Below, piece after piece: positions 46,215 through 58,482 of a stretch of 64,000 nucleotides of DNA (position 1 is its first letter; each line of letters opens with the position of its first letter). Under the pieces are notes generated by a model. That model worked only from the letters and a program-made list of their open reading frames with translations, was not told the origin of the DNA and searched no databases. The position numbers and the translations under genes are program-made. Origin of the DNA: Auricularia sp. M13. Lineage: Eukaryota > Basidiomycota > Agaricomycetes > Auriculariales > Auriculariaceae. Location: positions 186,001-250,000 of the forward strand of contig CM073200.1 of assembly GCA_037042915.1 (NCBI GenBank), read 5' to 3'.

Positions 46215-46876
46215 CGTTGATTCGATGAGGGAAGGAAAAGGAGTTGAAGGACCACAAGCGGAGTTTCCGGATCCGCCGACACGCTTCGCGAGGCGCCAGT
46301 CCCCTGGCCGTGGCGTCTTCGACTTCGAACCCTGACGGTACGATTGGCATGCCCGAACGCGATACAATACAGATTCTGTTCGCTATTTCCGTTCGTGGCG
46401 CTTATGCGGCAGTCTCCACATACTGTATCAGTGTATGGCCTATTACGGGAAAGCAATTGGAGAGAGCACCGCGACGATCGAGGGTCAAAAACGTGGTATA
46501 CGATTCGTGAAAAGTCATGAGCAGGAACGGGAAGGACAGGGGATGGCCGCACCTAAACGAGCGGCACTGGCAGGGTCACGAGACTAGACAGACAGAGAGA
46601 CCAAAGAAAGAGCGTCAACGAGGGGAGTGAGTGTAGGTGTACAATTCCGCGGGAAGGACCAAGAGGGATAGACAGATCACAGATCACAGATGCATGGAGG
46701 GAGGAGCGAATAAATACGGCACCGGCACTGGCGGAAAGCGGGAAGCGAGAAGAGTGAACAGACTATACAGAACGGAGAAGAGGCCCCGGCACCGAGCAGG
46801 TAAGTTTACAGCAGATCGCACGCCTTGCTAATGAGGCCGACGAGCACTTCCTGCAGAAAGCGCAGCGCAAGTCGTG
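46215..46876. other. Intergenic stretch
   Basis: About 660 bp upstream of the GNAT gene and downstream of the ADF-H/PH gene. It contains purine-rich sequence (46560-46800) but no supported gene; a T-loop-like GGTTCGAA on the minus strand near 46326 does not fold into a tRNA. Confidence 0.4.
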
Positions 46877-49216
46877 TCAGCGAGCCAGCAGACTGGGAAG
46901 GGAGCGGGGTTTTTGCCGCACCTTGGCTTCCTCGGAATCCGTGTAGAAGAACCAGGGGCCCTCGTCGTCCGTGAGTTCGATGGCAAATGAGTGGGGGATG
47001 GACTGCAGCTCGTCATATCCGTCGCGCCAGGTCGCAATGCGGCCGACGCGGCCCTTGATGCGAAGCACGTCCAGCGGCTGCGGGTCCGCTTCGTGCTTGT
47101 AGAACGTCATCGTATCGTTGTTGAGCTCGAAATACCTGCGTCCGCGCCAAAGTTAGCAAGTAGATGAGATAGCACAAACGGCGTGGAAAACAGTACGCAC
47201 CGCCGGCGCCAGACGTTGGACCAGGAGGTCTGGACGGTGCACTCCCCGCTGAGCGCGACCTCCTCGCCACCGGCCTCGGCGACGAATTGCTTCGCGATGC
47301 TCTTGAGGCGCTCGAGCTTGTCGCGCTCCTCGCGCGCGCGCTGCTGCTCGCGCCACTTGCGCTCCTCCTCCGCCGCGCGCTGCTCCTCCTCGCGTCTCAG
47401 CGCCGCGCGACGCGCCTCCTCGATACGCCGCGCCTTCTCCAGCGCCTTGCGCTCTTCCTCCGCGCGCGCCTTGCGTTCCTCCTCCATTCGCCGCTGCTCG
47501 GCCTTACGCTGCCGCTCGGCCACCCAGCGCCGCCGTTCCTGCTCCCTGTAGACCGGACGAGGCAACTCTTGTGAGCAAAGCATTGTAGACGCGACAATGA
47601 AGGGGGGAGATGATGGTGGGGAAGGGGGAACACGCAGAACAGGGTTAAGGTGGCAGCCGAAGCCGAGCCCCCGAGCCCGAAGTTCGCGTTTGCAATGCCA
47701 GCGCCAACAGGACAGAACAGACTCACTCTTTCTGCCGCCGCGCTTCCTCCTCCAGCTCCTCGCGCCGCTGCTGCTCGGCCCGCGCGCGCCTGCGCGCCTC
47801 CTGCTCCTCCTGCTCGCGCCGCGCAAGCTCCTCGGCCTCGCGGCGCTCGCGCTTGCGCAGCTCTTCGATCTCGCGCTGCCGCTCCTCGAGCGACTTGCGC
47901 GGCAGCGTCACGCCGCGCGGGAGCGGCGTCGGCACGGGGATGGGCGGCAGCCGCTGGTGCTGGCGCGCGTTGAAGTCGTGGTTGAGCGTCGTCGTGCTCT
48001 GCGAGTACTGCGACTCGGCCGAGAACGCGGAGATGCGCGGGTCGCGCGCCGCGGATTCCGCGGCGAACGAGGAGCGCGCGTAGTACGAGTGGCCGTCGTC
48101 GGGGATCGTCGGGATGCTCGTCGTCGGCGACGGCGGCGGCAGCTCGTAGTGCGCGTTCGCGTTCGCGTTCCCGTTGGTCGGCGAGCGCGCGCGCGGGCTG
48201 CTGGTGCCCAGCACGGAGGTGGTCGGCGAGCGGATGTACGAGTCGCGGTCCGGGTCCTTGGGCGGCGGCGGCGGCGCGTCGTATGCCGGCGAGCGCGCGC
48301 GCGTCGGCGTGGACTGCGGCGACGGCGACGCCACGCGGCCGGCAATAGCACTGGTGCCGGCGCGCGCGTGCTGCAGCATGGTGGGGTCGGACACAGAGCG
48401 CGGGGTCTCTGTGGCCGCGCGAGGGTGGAAGCCGTTGGCCGCGGGCAGGGTGTCGGAGCGCACAGGGATGCGGCTCGGCTGGACTTCCAGCTCGCCGTCG
48501 AACTGGGTCAGGTTGCGCTGGCGCGGCTGGGCGTCGAGCCTGAGCTTTGCGCGCACGGTGCGCGTGGTGATGTCGTCCCGTTTGGAGACGCTCATCGTCG
48601 CATGATGGGCCTGCAGCAGACGTTAGGATGGGCCCCATAGGCAGTATGGCGCATGGCGCAGGGCCCAGCACGCGCCTTGAAGGTGGTCGCGACGGCCCTG
48701 GAGTGGACGAGGGCGCGTGCTGCAACGAGCGCGTTGGTTTTTCTGTGGCACGCGCGCAGAGAAATGAGAATTTGGCTGCACCTCGACGGACACCAGACAC
48801 GGACTCGGGCACGTAGCTGACCAGACACTGCGCGTGCGCGCCAGGCGGCATACAGTCAGCATATTGCGAGCCTTGTAGCGTGCGGGAGCGGCGGACGCAC
48901 AAAGTAGCTCCTGTCCTTCTCTTCCTCGCGCACAAATCCAAAGTAGACGTCGTCCTCGGGCAGGTTCTGGACGAGCCCCTCGACGCCGCCGCCGCCGCTC
49001 GCGAGCAGGCTGAGCTTGTCGCGGGTCTGCGGCCGTCAGCGCATTGTGCATGCTGCCGCTCGATAGGCGCGCACCTGTCCGTACGTCAAAAGCAGCCTGG
49101 CGACGGTGAGCACGCTGTGAGGGCGACGAGCAGAGTGACGCGTACCAGTCCAGCTGCCTTGTGCGGACGAGGTCGTAGGCATGTGCGATCTCTGGCGCAC
49201 TGAGGTCAACGGACAT
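46877..49216 (-). CDS. ADF-H actin-binding protein with coiled coil and C-terminal PH domain
   Basis: Eight exons: 49216-49146, 49096-49075, 49026-48901, 48827-48782, 48719-48676, 48610-47727, 47545-47201 and 47135-46877. They join in phase to 598 aa. The N-terminal ADF-H/cofilin-like domain (about 1-125) starts MSVDLSAPEIAHAYDLVRTR and has KLSLLASGGGGVEGL and YVPESVSGVRRARALVHSRA. A Ser/Pro-rich linker with PPPPPK follows, then a coiled coil of over 150 residues made almost wholly of Arg, Glu and Ala. The PH domain ends the protein (SGECTVQTSWSNVWRRRYFE, DTMTFYKHEADPQPLDVL, FAIELTDDEGPWFFYTDSEE). This suggests a link from phosphoinositide membranes to cortical actin. Intron 5 (48675-48611) has a GC donor. 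An internal start at MSVSKRDD (48595) would remove the ADF-H domain. Confidence 0.88.
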
Positions 49217-49406
49217 GAGTGGACGGTGGATGAACGGTTGTTGTTGTTTGCACAGGAAGAACCAAGTCTTCTAAAGAAGCTGCCACTGCACTTGCAGCAT
49301 GCAGTACACTTGACATCGTAGAATGTACATCCTCGTGTTCATAACTTGTAATTAATCGTCTATATTTTTGTACATAATTATATAATTCGGGGTGGGTGTA
49401 AATGTA

Positions 49407-50838
49407 ATGCGAAGGGCGCCGGGAGCAGTTGCGTGCCTTGCACGGCGGCCTTTGCCCAAACTGCTCTGCGTCCCAGGAGCCCAAGCGTCGCCCGACTTTG
49501 CGAGCCACTACCGGCCGGATGTAGCGCCCCACAACATCCGCCGCGCCCGCAGCACGCCCAACTTCCAGGGCGTCGCCTCGGGCTCGGCGTCGGCGGCGGC
49601 GGTGGCGGCCGCGCCCGCGTTCTGCTTCTACCAGCAGCGGCGCAACGTGCCCTCGCTGCCGTACGAGCTCATAGAGCGCATCGTCGACTATCTGCACGAC
49701 GACCAGCCGTCGCTGCGCGCGTGCTCGCTGGTGTCCTCGGCCTGGCGGGCGGCGAGCCTGTCGCACATGTTCGCGACGATGCGCCTCCTCTCCGTCTCGC
49801 GCTTCCGCAAGTTCGTGCACGTGACCTGCTTCCGCCCGCGCATCGCGCTGTACGTGCGCACGATGCACCTCTCGTTCGCCAAAATGCCCGACGGCTTCGC
49901 GGACCTCATCCCGTCCATCCCCCACGTCGCAAAGAACCTCGACGCCCTCGGCCTCGAGCACACCGGCCACTCGCCCGTCGTCACAAAGCTGCTCGAGCAC
50001 CCCATGTTTGCCGCCATCTCCGCGCTCTCGCTCACCCATGTCTGGTTCTCGTCCTTTGTCCATCTGCGCGAGCTCATCTGCACCTTCTCCCGCCTGAAAG
50101 ACCTATCCATCAACAACGTCACTTGGGACATGGGCCCCGACCAGCTCCCAGACGACCCCGGAGAGCCCAGCGGCCCTGCGCCCGCATTCCGTCTGCGCCA
50201 TCTCTATCTGCAGTTCAACGGCAACTTCCTCCCGCTCCTCGTCCGTTGGATGGTCGGCACACAGATGCTCGCAGAGCTAGAGTCGCTAGGTCTCTACCTC
50301 GAGAGCTCCAACGTCACCCTGTGCTACAACGAGCTACTCGCCGCCGTCGGCCACCACTTGCTGCAGCTCAACCTGCACATGACGCCCATCTTCCGCAACA
50401 GCCCGCGAGCAGACGGCAAGTTTCTTACTACGTTCCCTCACCCTCACTGAAATACACCCCGCAGAAGTCATGCGCGACTTTACGCTCTGCAGCTGCACGC
50501 GGCTCGAGCGCCTGCACATGCAGCCGTCCGAGTCCGGCCGCCCGCCGTCCAGCCTCTGGATGGTCTCGGCGCTGCGCACGCTCCCACTGGCCGCGACGCG
50601 CGACCACCTGCGCGACATCCGGCTGACGTTCTCGCTCTGGGACGCCTCGAGCTGGTCGCTGATCATCGAGCTCGGCCGGCTCGAGACCGAGCTCGTCCCG
50701 CGCGCGCGCTACGCCGCCCTGCGCACGCTCGCCTTCCACGTCCGCGCCGAGCCGCGCTTCCGCGTGCGCGAGTTCGTCCGCGCGCACTTCCCCCGCCTCG
50801 CGCGCCGCGCCGACGTCGTCGTCCAGCAGGTCTGGTAA
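49407..50838 (+). CDS. F-box protein
   Basis: Two exons, 49407-50415 and 50465-50838, joined in phase to 460 aa. The F-box (about residues 87-125) reads VPSLPYELIERIVDYLHDDQ and LRACSLVSSAWRAASLSHMF. The remainder is leucine-rich without regular repeats (LSLTHVWFSSFVHLRELI, RLKDLSINNVTWDM), common in Agaricomycete F-box proteins that act as SCF ubiquitin-ligase substrate receptors. The single intron has a GC donor (ACG|GCAAGT); read-through meets a stop within the intron, and splicing restores ADEVMRDFTLCSCTRL. The region before the F-box (GSASAAAVAAAPAF) is low complexity. Confidence 0.85.
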
Positions 50839-51194
50839 CCGCCGTCGTCGCATCGTTCGTTTGCTTTACATTTGCTACGCAGCGCTCTTTGCTTTGGTCC
50901 ATAACGAGCTCCCCACACACACCGAGGTATCCCCGTCGGCATCTACAGTCTATATAATCCCTCGCCATCTATCTCTCCCCATCCCAGCCATCTAGCCACA
51001 TGGTTTATTTGGACTTGTACAGGTATTCCGAACCGTTTCTCTCTCCAATGAATCCAACCAAGACCGTCTATCGCATTCTCCGAGAAGGCCCGAGGGTTCC
51101 ATTGCGCCGATGGATGGTATACTATTACACGTAAGATGCTCTTGGTACAAGCCCATGCTATCGAAAACGGAGAAGCAAGAAATATCATGGTGGG

Positions 51195-52282
51195 TCACGC
51201 ACATAATGCGACGGGGTCTACGCGGGGCGTGTTGGGCAGGCTGCCGCGAGACGTGTCGTCCACAGGTTCTACCAAGCCGACACTGCTACTGCAGTCAGCC
51301 GCGCTGCTTGCTGGCGGAGCGCTAGCAACATCTGTAATAGACGCGCAGGTCTGGATTTCTGAGGTGATCATCGACTGCGCCGAATCATCCGCGTCTATGC
51401 GTGCGACCTTAGTGCTGCGCTCGACAGCTTCATCGTCAAGAGTATCCAGGCGGTGCTCGCGCACGCGTTTCGGGCGCGGAATGATGCCATTCGCATGCAA
51501 GAACTCTGCATAAAGCCAAAAGTCCACCGTAAGCATTAGCAACTTGGCAGAAGCAGAAGTAGAAGCGAGCACGGACCTCGCGGGCGGTAGCGGAACTCGA
51601 AGACGGCCTCTGGGCCGGGCTTGCGCGGGTCGACGGGCGCGACGGACCAGTTGCGCATGATCCAGGGCGCGCCGGGGCGCTCCGCGCCGAGCGCGATGTG
51701 GTGCTGGCCGAGCGCGCGCTTGCGCACGACGTCCGCGGGCGAGAGGCCGCCGGTGCGCGTCGAGGTCGAGGCGTACACCGTGCCGAGCACGACGCGCGCG
51801 ACCTCGAGCCGGATCGTCCCGATTTCGCGCAGCGTCGCCTCGTCCGGCGCCTCTGCCTCTTCCTCTTCCTCTTCGTCGTCTTCGTCGTCGGAGGGGGTGT
51901 TATGGGAGGAGGAGGAGGAGGCGGGAAGGGGAGCGGCAAAGACAAAGGGCGTGAAGGTCGTCGGCGACGGGCGCGCGCCGTCCGTCGAGAGCGTGCGCAT
52001 CTGCCAGCTGGGCGTGACGAGGTACTCGACGCGCTTCCCGTCCAGGTGCACGCGCAGCGTGAAGTGCGTCTCCGGCCGCGTCTGGTTCACCGTGATCTTG
52101 AACGCGCGCCCCGGCTCGCTCGCGATCCACCCGCTCGCCACCGCGCCCGCGACGCTCGCGCGGTGCACCTCCAGGTTCGCGTCGTCGCACGAGATGAACG
52201 CTTCGAAGCCTGTAGACAGATTTAGTATGTAATCCAGAGCTGGGGAGGGCGAGGGGGCACCTCGATGTACCAGTTTCAGCAT
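51195..52282 (-). CDS. DUF7918-like protein
   Basis: Three exons, 52282-52261 (22 nt), 52209-51577 and 51505-51195, joined in phase to 321 aa. After MLKLVHRGFEAFISCDD come beta-strand-like segments (SEPGRAFKITVNQTRPETH, LRVHLDGKRVEYLV) and TFTPFVFAAPL. An acidic low-complexity run follows, then IGTIRLEVARVVLG and FEFRYRPREFLHANGIIPR. The last two are hallmarks of a widespread basidiomycete family, which I identify as DUF7918; function unknown. The C-terminal tail of about 100 residues is variable and disordered. No signal peptide. Confidence 0.72.
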
Positions 52283-52477
52283 GTCGTGTCTTAGTCAGGT
52301 GAGAGGAGAGAGGAAAACGCGCTTAGTAACTCCGCTTCGCCGCGGATTCTTGCATCATCATGCAGATCATTGCAGAACCGATGCTGCTTTGCTTGGCGCA
52401 CTATCGGATTCAGGGGAAACGTAAAGTACCTACGGACAAGATACAAAAAGGAGAGAAAGAGATGGATGCGCGTTTAA

Positions 52478-52774
52478 CTACAGTGTGAATGTCACAGTCT
52501 TATCTGAAGTGATAGTGAGGTGATCTAGGGGCATGCTCAACCCTCGGCAGAGGAAGTGGACTAGAGACATGTGCCTCAGCGTAAAGGTCAACACGGAGGA
52601 GACGTTGAAGGACTCCAGCGAGGGGCATATGATCTTAACAATGCGCCTGGAACGGAATAGATCTGGCCCGTCCGTGGTGAGGGTGAGGTGGCGGAGCGAT
52701 ACGAGTGGAGGGAGCCTTCCCACGAGGCTGCGGGTGCACCAGATGCGCTGCTCGATGGTCCACTCTGTCACCAA
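52478..52774 (-). pseudogene. Possible fragment of an F-box/LRR-type protein
   Basis: An uninterrupted minus-strand frame of 98 codons contains LPPLVSLRHLTLTTDGPDLF and LESFNVSSVLTFTLRH, which resemble the C-terminal leucine-rich part of Agaricomycete F-box proteins. No F-box lies upstream, and the frame ends in unrelated sequence, so it is more likely a remnant than a full gene. Confidence 0.35.
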
Positions 52775-55700
52775 AAACCGCGTTGAAAACCATAGGCATG
52801 GTTCGTCTGGTTGTCACGGCAAGCTGTAAGTTAAGTTCTGCAGAGCCAATGGAGCAACTCCGGTCAAGTCAATAACACCCCAAGGGCCCTCGCGGGCAAA
52901 CCCCGCTACCTTATGCAGTCAGTACATGGTTGTGTTCATGTGCTCATAAACCTGCTATTCTTTGGGCAGTACGCCGCCGGTAGCAGCGCTCATGCGAGGA
53001 TGGTTCCCACCTCGTCATTTGCGCCGCTACCTTGTTCAATGATCCCCATGATCAGATTTTACATAGTCCAGTGTTCACAAGCCATGTGAAATCTTAATCT
53101 ACTGTCTCCCAGATGTACCAAGCATGCTGACATTGCTGAGACTTGCGATTTGTTGCAGCAACACAATGCACACAATCTGTGGTCAAATGGGATGGGCTCG
53201 GAGTTGTTGTAGGGGGTGCGAGGCATACCGGAGTACCTGCAGAGTTCCCTGGAGCAAACCCGAGCGTTCTCTGCAGCTCAGGCGGTTTGGTGCGGCCAGA
53301 GGCATATGCATATAAACGCACTGCAGTGGATGGGAAACTCACCACTCGAGGTCAGCCCTCTTTGAGCCCTCTGGAAATGTGTTGTGATATGTTATGTGGG
53401 ATTGGACTGCAGAAAGAGGGATACAAAATTGCATCCTAGGCGGAACTGCTGAGATGCGAGGAGAGTGCCCGTCGTCCATTATTCTACATGGGCAATGTGT
53501 TTGCGCCGGTGTGTTCAAGACCGACGCCGCACGCCATGAGAGGCATGTGGACGAGCGAATAGTCCTTGAGATGAGACATTCAAAAAGCTGAAGAACACCA
53601 AAGATAAGCTACAGAATGCATTCCGAGGCCTGCAGGTCCATAAATCGGCTCTGGGAAGCGCGATATGAAATGAAGATCGTGTGTATCCCGACAATGGTCT
53701 CATGCGGACATTTGGCGGGACTCAAATTGTGTCATAAAACATAAAGGACGGAGATCGCCTGCGGGAATGCGCTCCTTTGCAGGAGCAGAAGCGGGGAATG
53801 GGGAGCGGGTGCATGTCGATGGCGGTACCTCGCATCGATCCTGTAGCGGACGTGCAGGACAAAAGTCGTCTGCAGATGGACGATGTGTTGCGAGAGCGGC
53901 AACACAAGTTTGCGATCCAGATGTACACAGCAGGGAGCAGAAAGTCTTAGTGTGGCAAAGGCAAGTTAATGCAGTCTCCTGAGGGGTTTCCCGAGGGTGA
54001 GAAGCATGTGCGCTGCGAAGCATTGCCCCGTATTTCCTGCGCGACGCCCAGGGTGCCAGGTGCGTCTGAGACGGCTTTGAAGACAAGAACGCGAACACCG
54101 AGCGTGCCAAGAGGAACCCGGCAGATGCGCAGTTGCTCAAGCCGAACGCTCCGGCGGAAGTTACCATAAAAGGGGAAGTTCATCAAAAGTGGCAGTTTAC
54201 TATCAATAATTAAATAGTGCGGATTTGCTGGTGTTGCAGGGCTAAGACCCACTACCAAGGTAGCGGGAATCTTTCTCTCGCATTTAGGTGGGAGAATTCC
54301 GCCGCGGCTTGACGTCGAACACCCCCAGCTTGCTGATGCCGTCCGGACGCGCCCCTTTCTCCTCGGAGGGCAACCGACGATGATCGGGCCGCAGTCCAGC
54401 ATGGTTTCGCTCATGTCAGCCTCCAAGTAGTGCAGCCTGCCGATACCTCTAGACGACGGTGAAGACCGATACTATGCTCCATTTTATCTTGAACCTTCTT
54501 CTGAATGCGAGGGTGGAGCTGCATAGCCGTGTTAAACTTGGCCAAAGTTTGCCCCGTATGTCAAAAGCATGTCAAAACAAAGCATTAGCTGATTAACAAC
54601 AAGCGAACTCACTGCATCGTTAATTAACGGCGGCTGTCGAGTATCAAGCGGCCGGGGAATATCCTACTCTGGGTAGAAGGGCTGCCCAAATAAAGGGATG
54701 ACGCGCGCTGTATCAGGGACGAGTCCGGACCTGCATTTGCCTTCTGACACCGGGACACAAACTTGGAAGGCGCTGCGATGCCGTGGGACTTCACACATCG
54801 CATGAAATCGGGGTTCATTTCAATTGAACAAGGGGTTGACATACGACGACTTTCGTAACTTGTCGAGATACCATCCCAGGTAGGGAGGAGTTTCGCCACG
54901 GATTGGCATGGGAAACCAAGTTGACACGAAGAGTTGCACTGAATGAAAGCATTTCAGATAACTGAGGGCTGGCTTTCTTGTTGGATACGCACAGGCTGGG
55001 ACGACTTCTACGAGATAGTTCCCGGGCGCGCTGTAGCCACGAAAAAATGGTTCAGAACGACATTGCCGGCGCGTAGGAAGAATTGCCATATACTTACACT
55101 GCCGGTTGGCACGAACAACATTCTGGAGAGTGAAACACATCTCCTGGAAGTGCGTCTCAGTGGGTAATCCGCAGACGACCGTGAAGATGCTCCTGGATAC
55201 GGCCCTGACGATGGCAAATATACATACCCATGTAGCATTCATTGGACCCGTAGACGATAGGCAGTGTTGAAGCTACTGACTCACAATTGAAGCTGAGTCC
55301 GCGCGCAGGGTCACGCAGACGCGCCGCATGCAGATCCTGGACGGCGGAACGCAGTTTCGCGACGTGCTACCCGAAGAACTGGATGACGGGACGCCGAGTT
55401 GCGGCTTCCAGGTGGGCAGGTTCCTGCCAGTGCATTATCATCAGTTATAGCAACAGAACGCGCTCATGATCAGCCATTTGGCACCAAGAACAGACGAACG
55501 CACCGCACTCCCTCGCCTACTTCGTAAACAGCAACCAAGGTTCAACAGTCGGCATGTCGAGCGGCTTTCTGACGAGCCAACGTCGCTCGGGACCATGCGG
55601 GTATGACGATCGGGTCATATCCAGCTCATGCCTAGGAAGAGCACAATAAGTGCAGGGACGACAAGAAGCGTCGCAGCCCATGTATTCCGCGCGTCCATGG

Positions 55701-56072
55701 TGTCACGATATTGAGAGCGCCGGTGGATCAGCAGCGCGAGTGTGGGGTATATATGGGCATGCAACGATCCCGCGCCCGCCTGCGGTCGAATGTGGCTGGA
55801 GACTTCGGAAGTGCAGCCGACCACAGCACGCAGTCGTTGGGGCCGTGATAGCAGACAGCGCAGAGTTCAGAAAGTGAGTCCTTGAAGCTTTTGAACGATT
55901 CGTAATGATTATGTACTGCAGAGGGTATGGGAGTAAGTACTGTACGTGCAGAATGTGCATTGCGCAATGTTCGACCAACGAGAACCGCCCCGCTCCATCT
56001 CCTCATATCCGCCAGGTTCACCAAGGAATGGCCGCGCTCCTGCCCAAGCAGGCGTCGCGCTCCTGATCGCGC
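52775..56072. other. Gene-poor stretch of about 3.3 kb
   Basis: Only short frames. A minus-strand frame at 55242-54820 (140 codons) and one at 54426-53947 (159 codons) have no recognisable domain. A hydrophobic 27-residue frame starts near 55698 (minus, MDARNTWAATLLVVPALIVL) but has no support beyond one membrane-like segment. GC content is lower than in the flanking genes. I see no terminal repeats. Confidence 0.4.
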
Positions 56073-57718
56073 TCAAGCAGGCGCCGCACTCCTGCCCCCC
56101 GCCAACGGCGGCGTGCGGTGCTCCGTCGAGGGCGTGCGGACCATCTCGAACGCCCCCCCGCCCAGACCCACCGCAGCCTCCTCGTCGCCATCGCGGTAGC
56201 GCTCCTCCTCCTGCGCGGTGTGCTCGCGCGGCGCCGCGGGCCCGTTGGGCACCGCGCGGTTCATCATGGAGCCGTGGCGCCGCGGCGAGTAGCAGCGGTG
56301 CGACATCGGGTCGTCCAGCGGCGGGAAGTATTGGCGGTAGGAGAAGTACGCGACTGTGAGGCCGAGGAGCGAGCCGGAGAGCACGTCCGTCGCGTGGTCT
56401 GCGGGGCGTGGGGAGTGGGGGTGAGTGCGAGGTTTTTGGGCTCTGATGGTGGGGATTTGAATGGGAATGGAAGACGCACGGCGGTAGTCCATCGTGCGCG
56501 AGATGGCGACGAGCGCGGCGCCTAGGAGCGGCACGATCGTGAACCATGCTTTGAGCTACGGATGCATGAATATGCAGAGCAGACGACAAGAAAGGAAAGC
56601 AGAAAGCTCAACGCACCCCCGACCCGATCTTATCGAACAAATGCAGCTTGCCCGCGAGGTAGAACGAGAGGTAGCTCAGGCCCGCGAAAGACACTGCGAA
56701 GTTCTCTTCAGTGAACAGGAGAGCGATGGGGGAAGCGAGGCGCAGACGCACAGCTCGAATGGCCGCTGGGAAAACTTCGCCAGCCGTCGTTCATGATGGC
56801 CGTGCTGACCTGCGTGCATATCTCGTCCGTCACGAGCCCGAAGACGGGCGCGTTCGTCACGCCGGGAATGGGCTGGCAGCGGCTTATCAAGTCTGCGAGT
56901 AGCCACGGTCAGAACTTCGCGGGAGCGGGATGGATCGAACCGGGCGAACCGGGACGCGGGCGGCCGACGACGACCTTGGTGATGTTGGTGACGCTGCCCG
57001 CGATGGCGAGCGAGACGAGCAGACCGAGCCAGCCGCTGTGCAGGTCCGCGATGCTGCGCTCTGTCAGCAGGCTGATGACCGGGACGAGCAGCGCGGGCGC
57101 GACGCCGCATATCAGCGCCAGCGCGAAATTCTGCGCGCCATTATCATCGCCGTAAGCTTCAGCTGCAGTGCGACACATACAGGGATGCGTTCGTGTACTG
57201 TATAGCTGCTCGCGTGCGCGACAGGCAGGGTGGCTGTGTCAGCTCCGGTGCGGCACGCACGCGACGATGACGGGCGTACGGGTATTGTATCCTGCGTGCG
57301 TGTGCGTGAGCTCGCGGGCTTTTGGAGGGTTACTTGGGCGGGCGTACGAGGTGTCTGTGAGCGAGAACCGGCGTCTGAATCCCTTGATCTCGCCGAGGTA
57401 CCAGAACAGCACGCTGGGCAGCAGTCAGCAGCCGTTCCAGCTGGTCGCAGGGACGCACGCGAGGACAATGGAGACGACCCTGCGGCCGCCAGCGTCAGTC
57501 ATGCTACACCCGCTCGCTGGGCAGGACGCGTACCAGTCGACGGCATAGGTCTGTACGAGGAACCAGACCGAGTACTTGCTGCGCTTGGGGGCGGCGAAGG
57601 ACAGGAAGCTGGGCATGGACGGCCTGCGGGCGGGGTGCGGGGGAGAGGGTAACAGCGGACTGTCCGAGCGGCTGAGCCTGTGCGCGAACTCGTCCTGTCC
57701 GGGATTCGAGGCGGCCAT
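56073..57718 (-). CDS. PAP2-family lipid phosphate phosphatase (DPP1/LPP type)
   Basis: Multi-exon gene from ATG 57718 to stop 56073. After a Ser/Pro-rich N-terminus, membrane segments include WVVSIVLAVLFWYLGEIK and LICGVAPALLVPVISLL. All three PAP2 motifs are present once exons are joined: KVVVGRPRPD (K-x6-RP), SFPSGHSSLSF (PSGH) and SRTMDYRHHATDV (SR-x5-H-x3-D). LYSFYLAGKL-type and LLGLTVAYFSYRQYFPPLDD segments complete six likely spans. The enzyme dephosphorylates phosphatidate or diacylglycerol pyrophosphate in membranes. The C-terminal tail is hydrophilic with an acidic run (AQEEERYRDGDEE). The exon linking YPYA to the NFALALICG helix is not securely placed. Confidence 0.88.
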
Positions 57719-58482
57719 GGACAAGACAAGCGTGCTTTAGGCTTCTCTCATTCTTGGCGCCCCATCGCTCACCGCCTTCCGGGCCCCATGCCTGAGTATC
57801 CGGATATTACAGATATCTTCGACACGGCTGCGGGCTGGCGTTGGCGTCTGTGCGGCGCTGTCGGTGTCGGTGTCAGTCAGAGCGCCGAAATTTCAATCAA
57901 TCAAGTCTGAGAGCCGTCTGCGACTCTTTGGTCGATCTGCGACTGGGTACCCAGTGCACACAGCTCTACATACGCAGTGCAACTGCAACTTGCACCGTAC
58001 ACACTTGTACAGCTCTCCCGGTAGAAAGAACTTCAGTTCGCGGGATCTAATCCGAAGCTTATTGCATGCGGCCACTGCAGCTGATGCAGGTAGACCGGAG
58101 GCTTCTACGACGAGGGTCCACGATGCTCGCCGTCGCCCATCCTCGTCGACGAAGCTCGTTTTGTTAGACGGAGGAAGAACAGTGCAATCTTGACGGTGAC
58201 AGCGTCGCGTCGGAGCTTCTGGGGGATTCTCGCGTTCCGCGGAATTCGTCATGCATTACTCGACTTCGTGGATTAGACAAAGGATAGGCTAGGGTATGCC
58301 ATTACGGAGTGCGTATCAGAGCGCGACAGCAGATTAGGCACGGCGGGAAAAATTAGCGCCGAAGTGGTATGCGGTAGCGCCAAAGGAGCGCTGCCTGAGC
58401 GCCAGACGGCTTCGGGTGCAAAGCTGGCAAAGGGGGTGAGCACGGGCTCCACGCTGGCAACGGGCAGGCGCACGAGTGGAGG
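57719..58482. other. Intergenic stretch
   Basis: 764 bp between the start of the PAP2 gene and the end of the next minus-strand gene. No gene supported; a short AT-richer patch near 58300-58350 may belong to the 3' UTR of the neighbour. Confidence 0.4.

Noticed and set aside
46300-46345. T-loop-like GGTTCGAA suggesting a tRNA gene
   Set aside because: The flanking bases do not form a T stem and no matching D-arm or acceptor stem is present.
47597-48640. 347-codon plus-strand ORF opposite the ADF-H/PH gene
   Set aside because: Arg/Leu-rich low-complexity frame produced by the antisense of the coiled coil; no domain.
49206-50063. 285-codon minus-strand ORF opposite the F-box gene
   Set aside because: Shadow frame with repetitive Arg/Glu/His composition; the F-box is on the sense strand.
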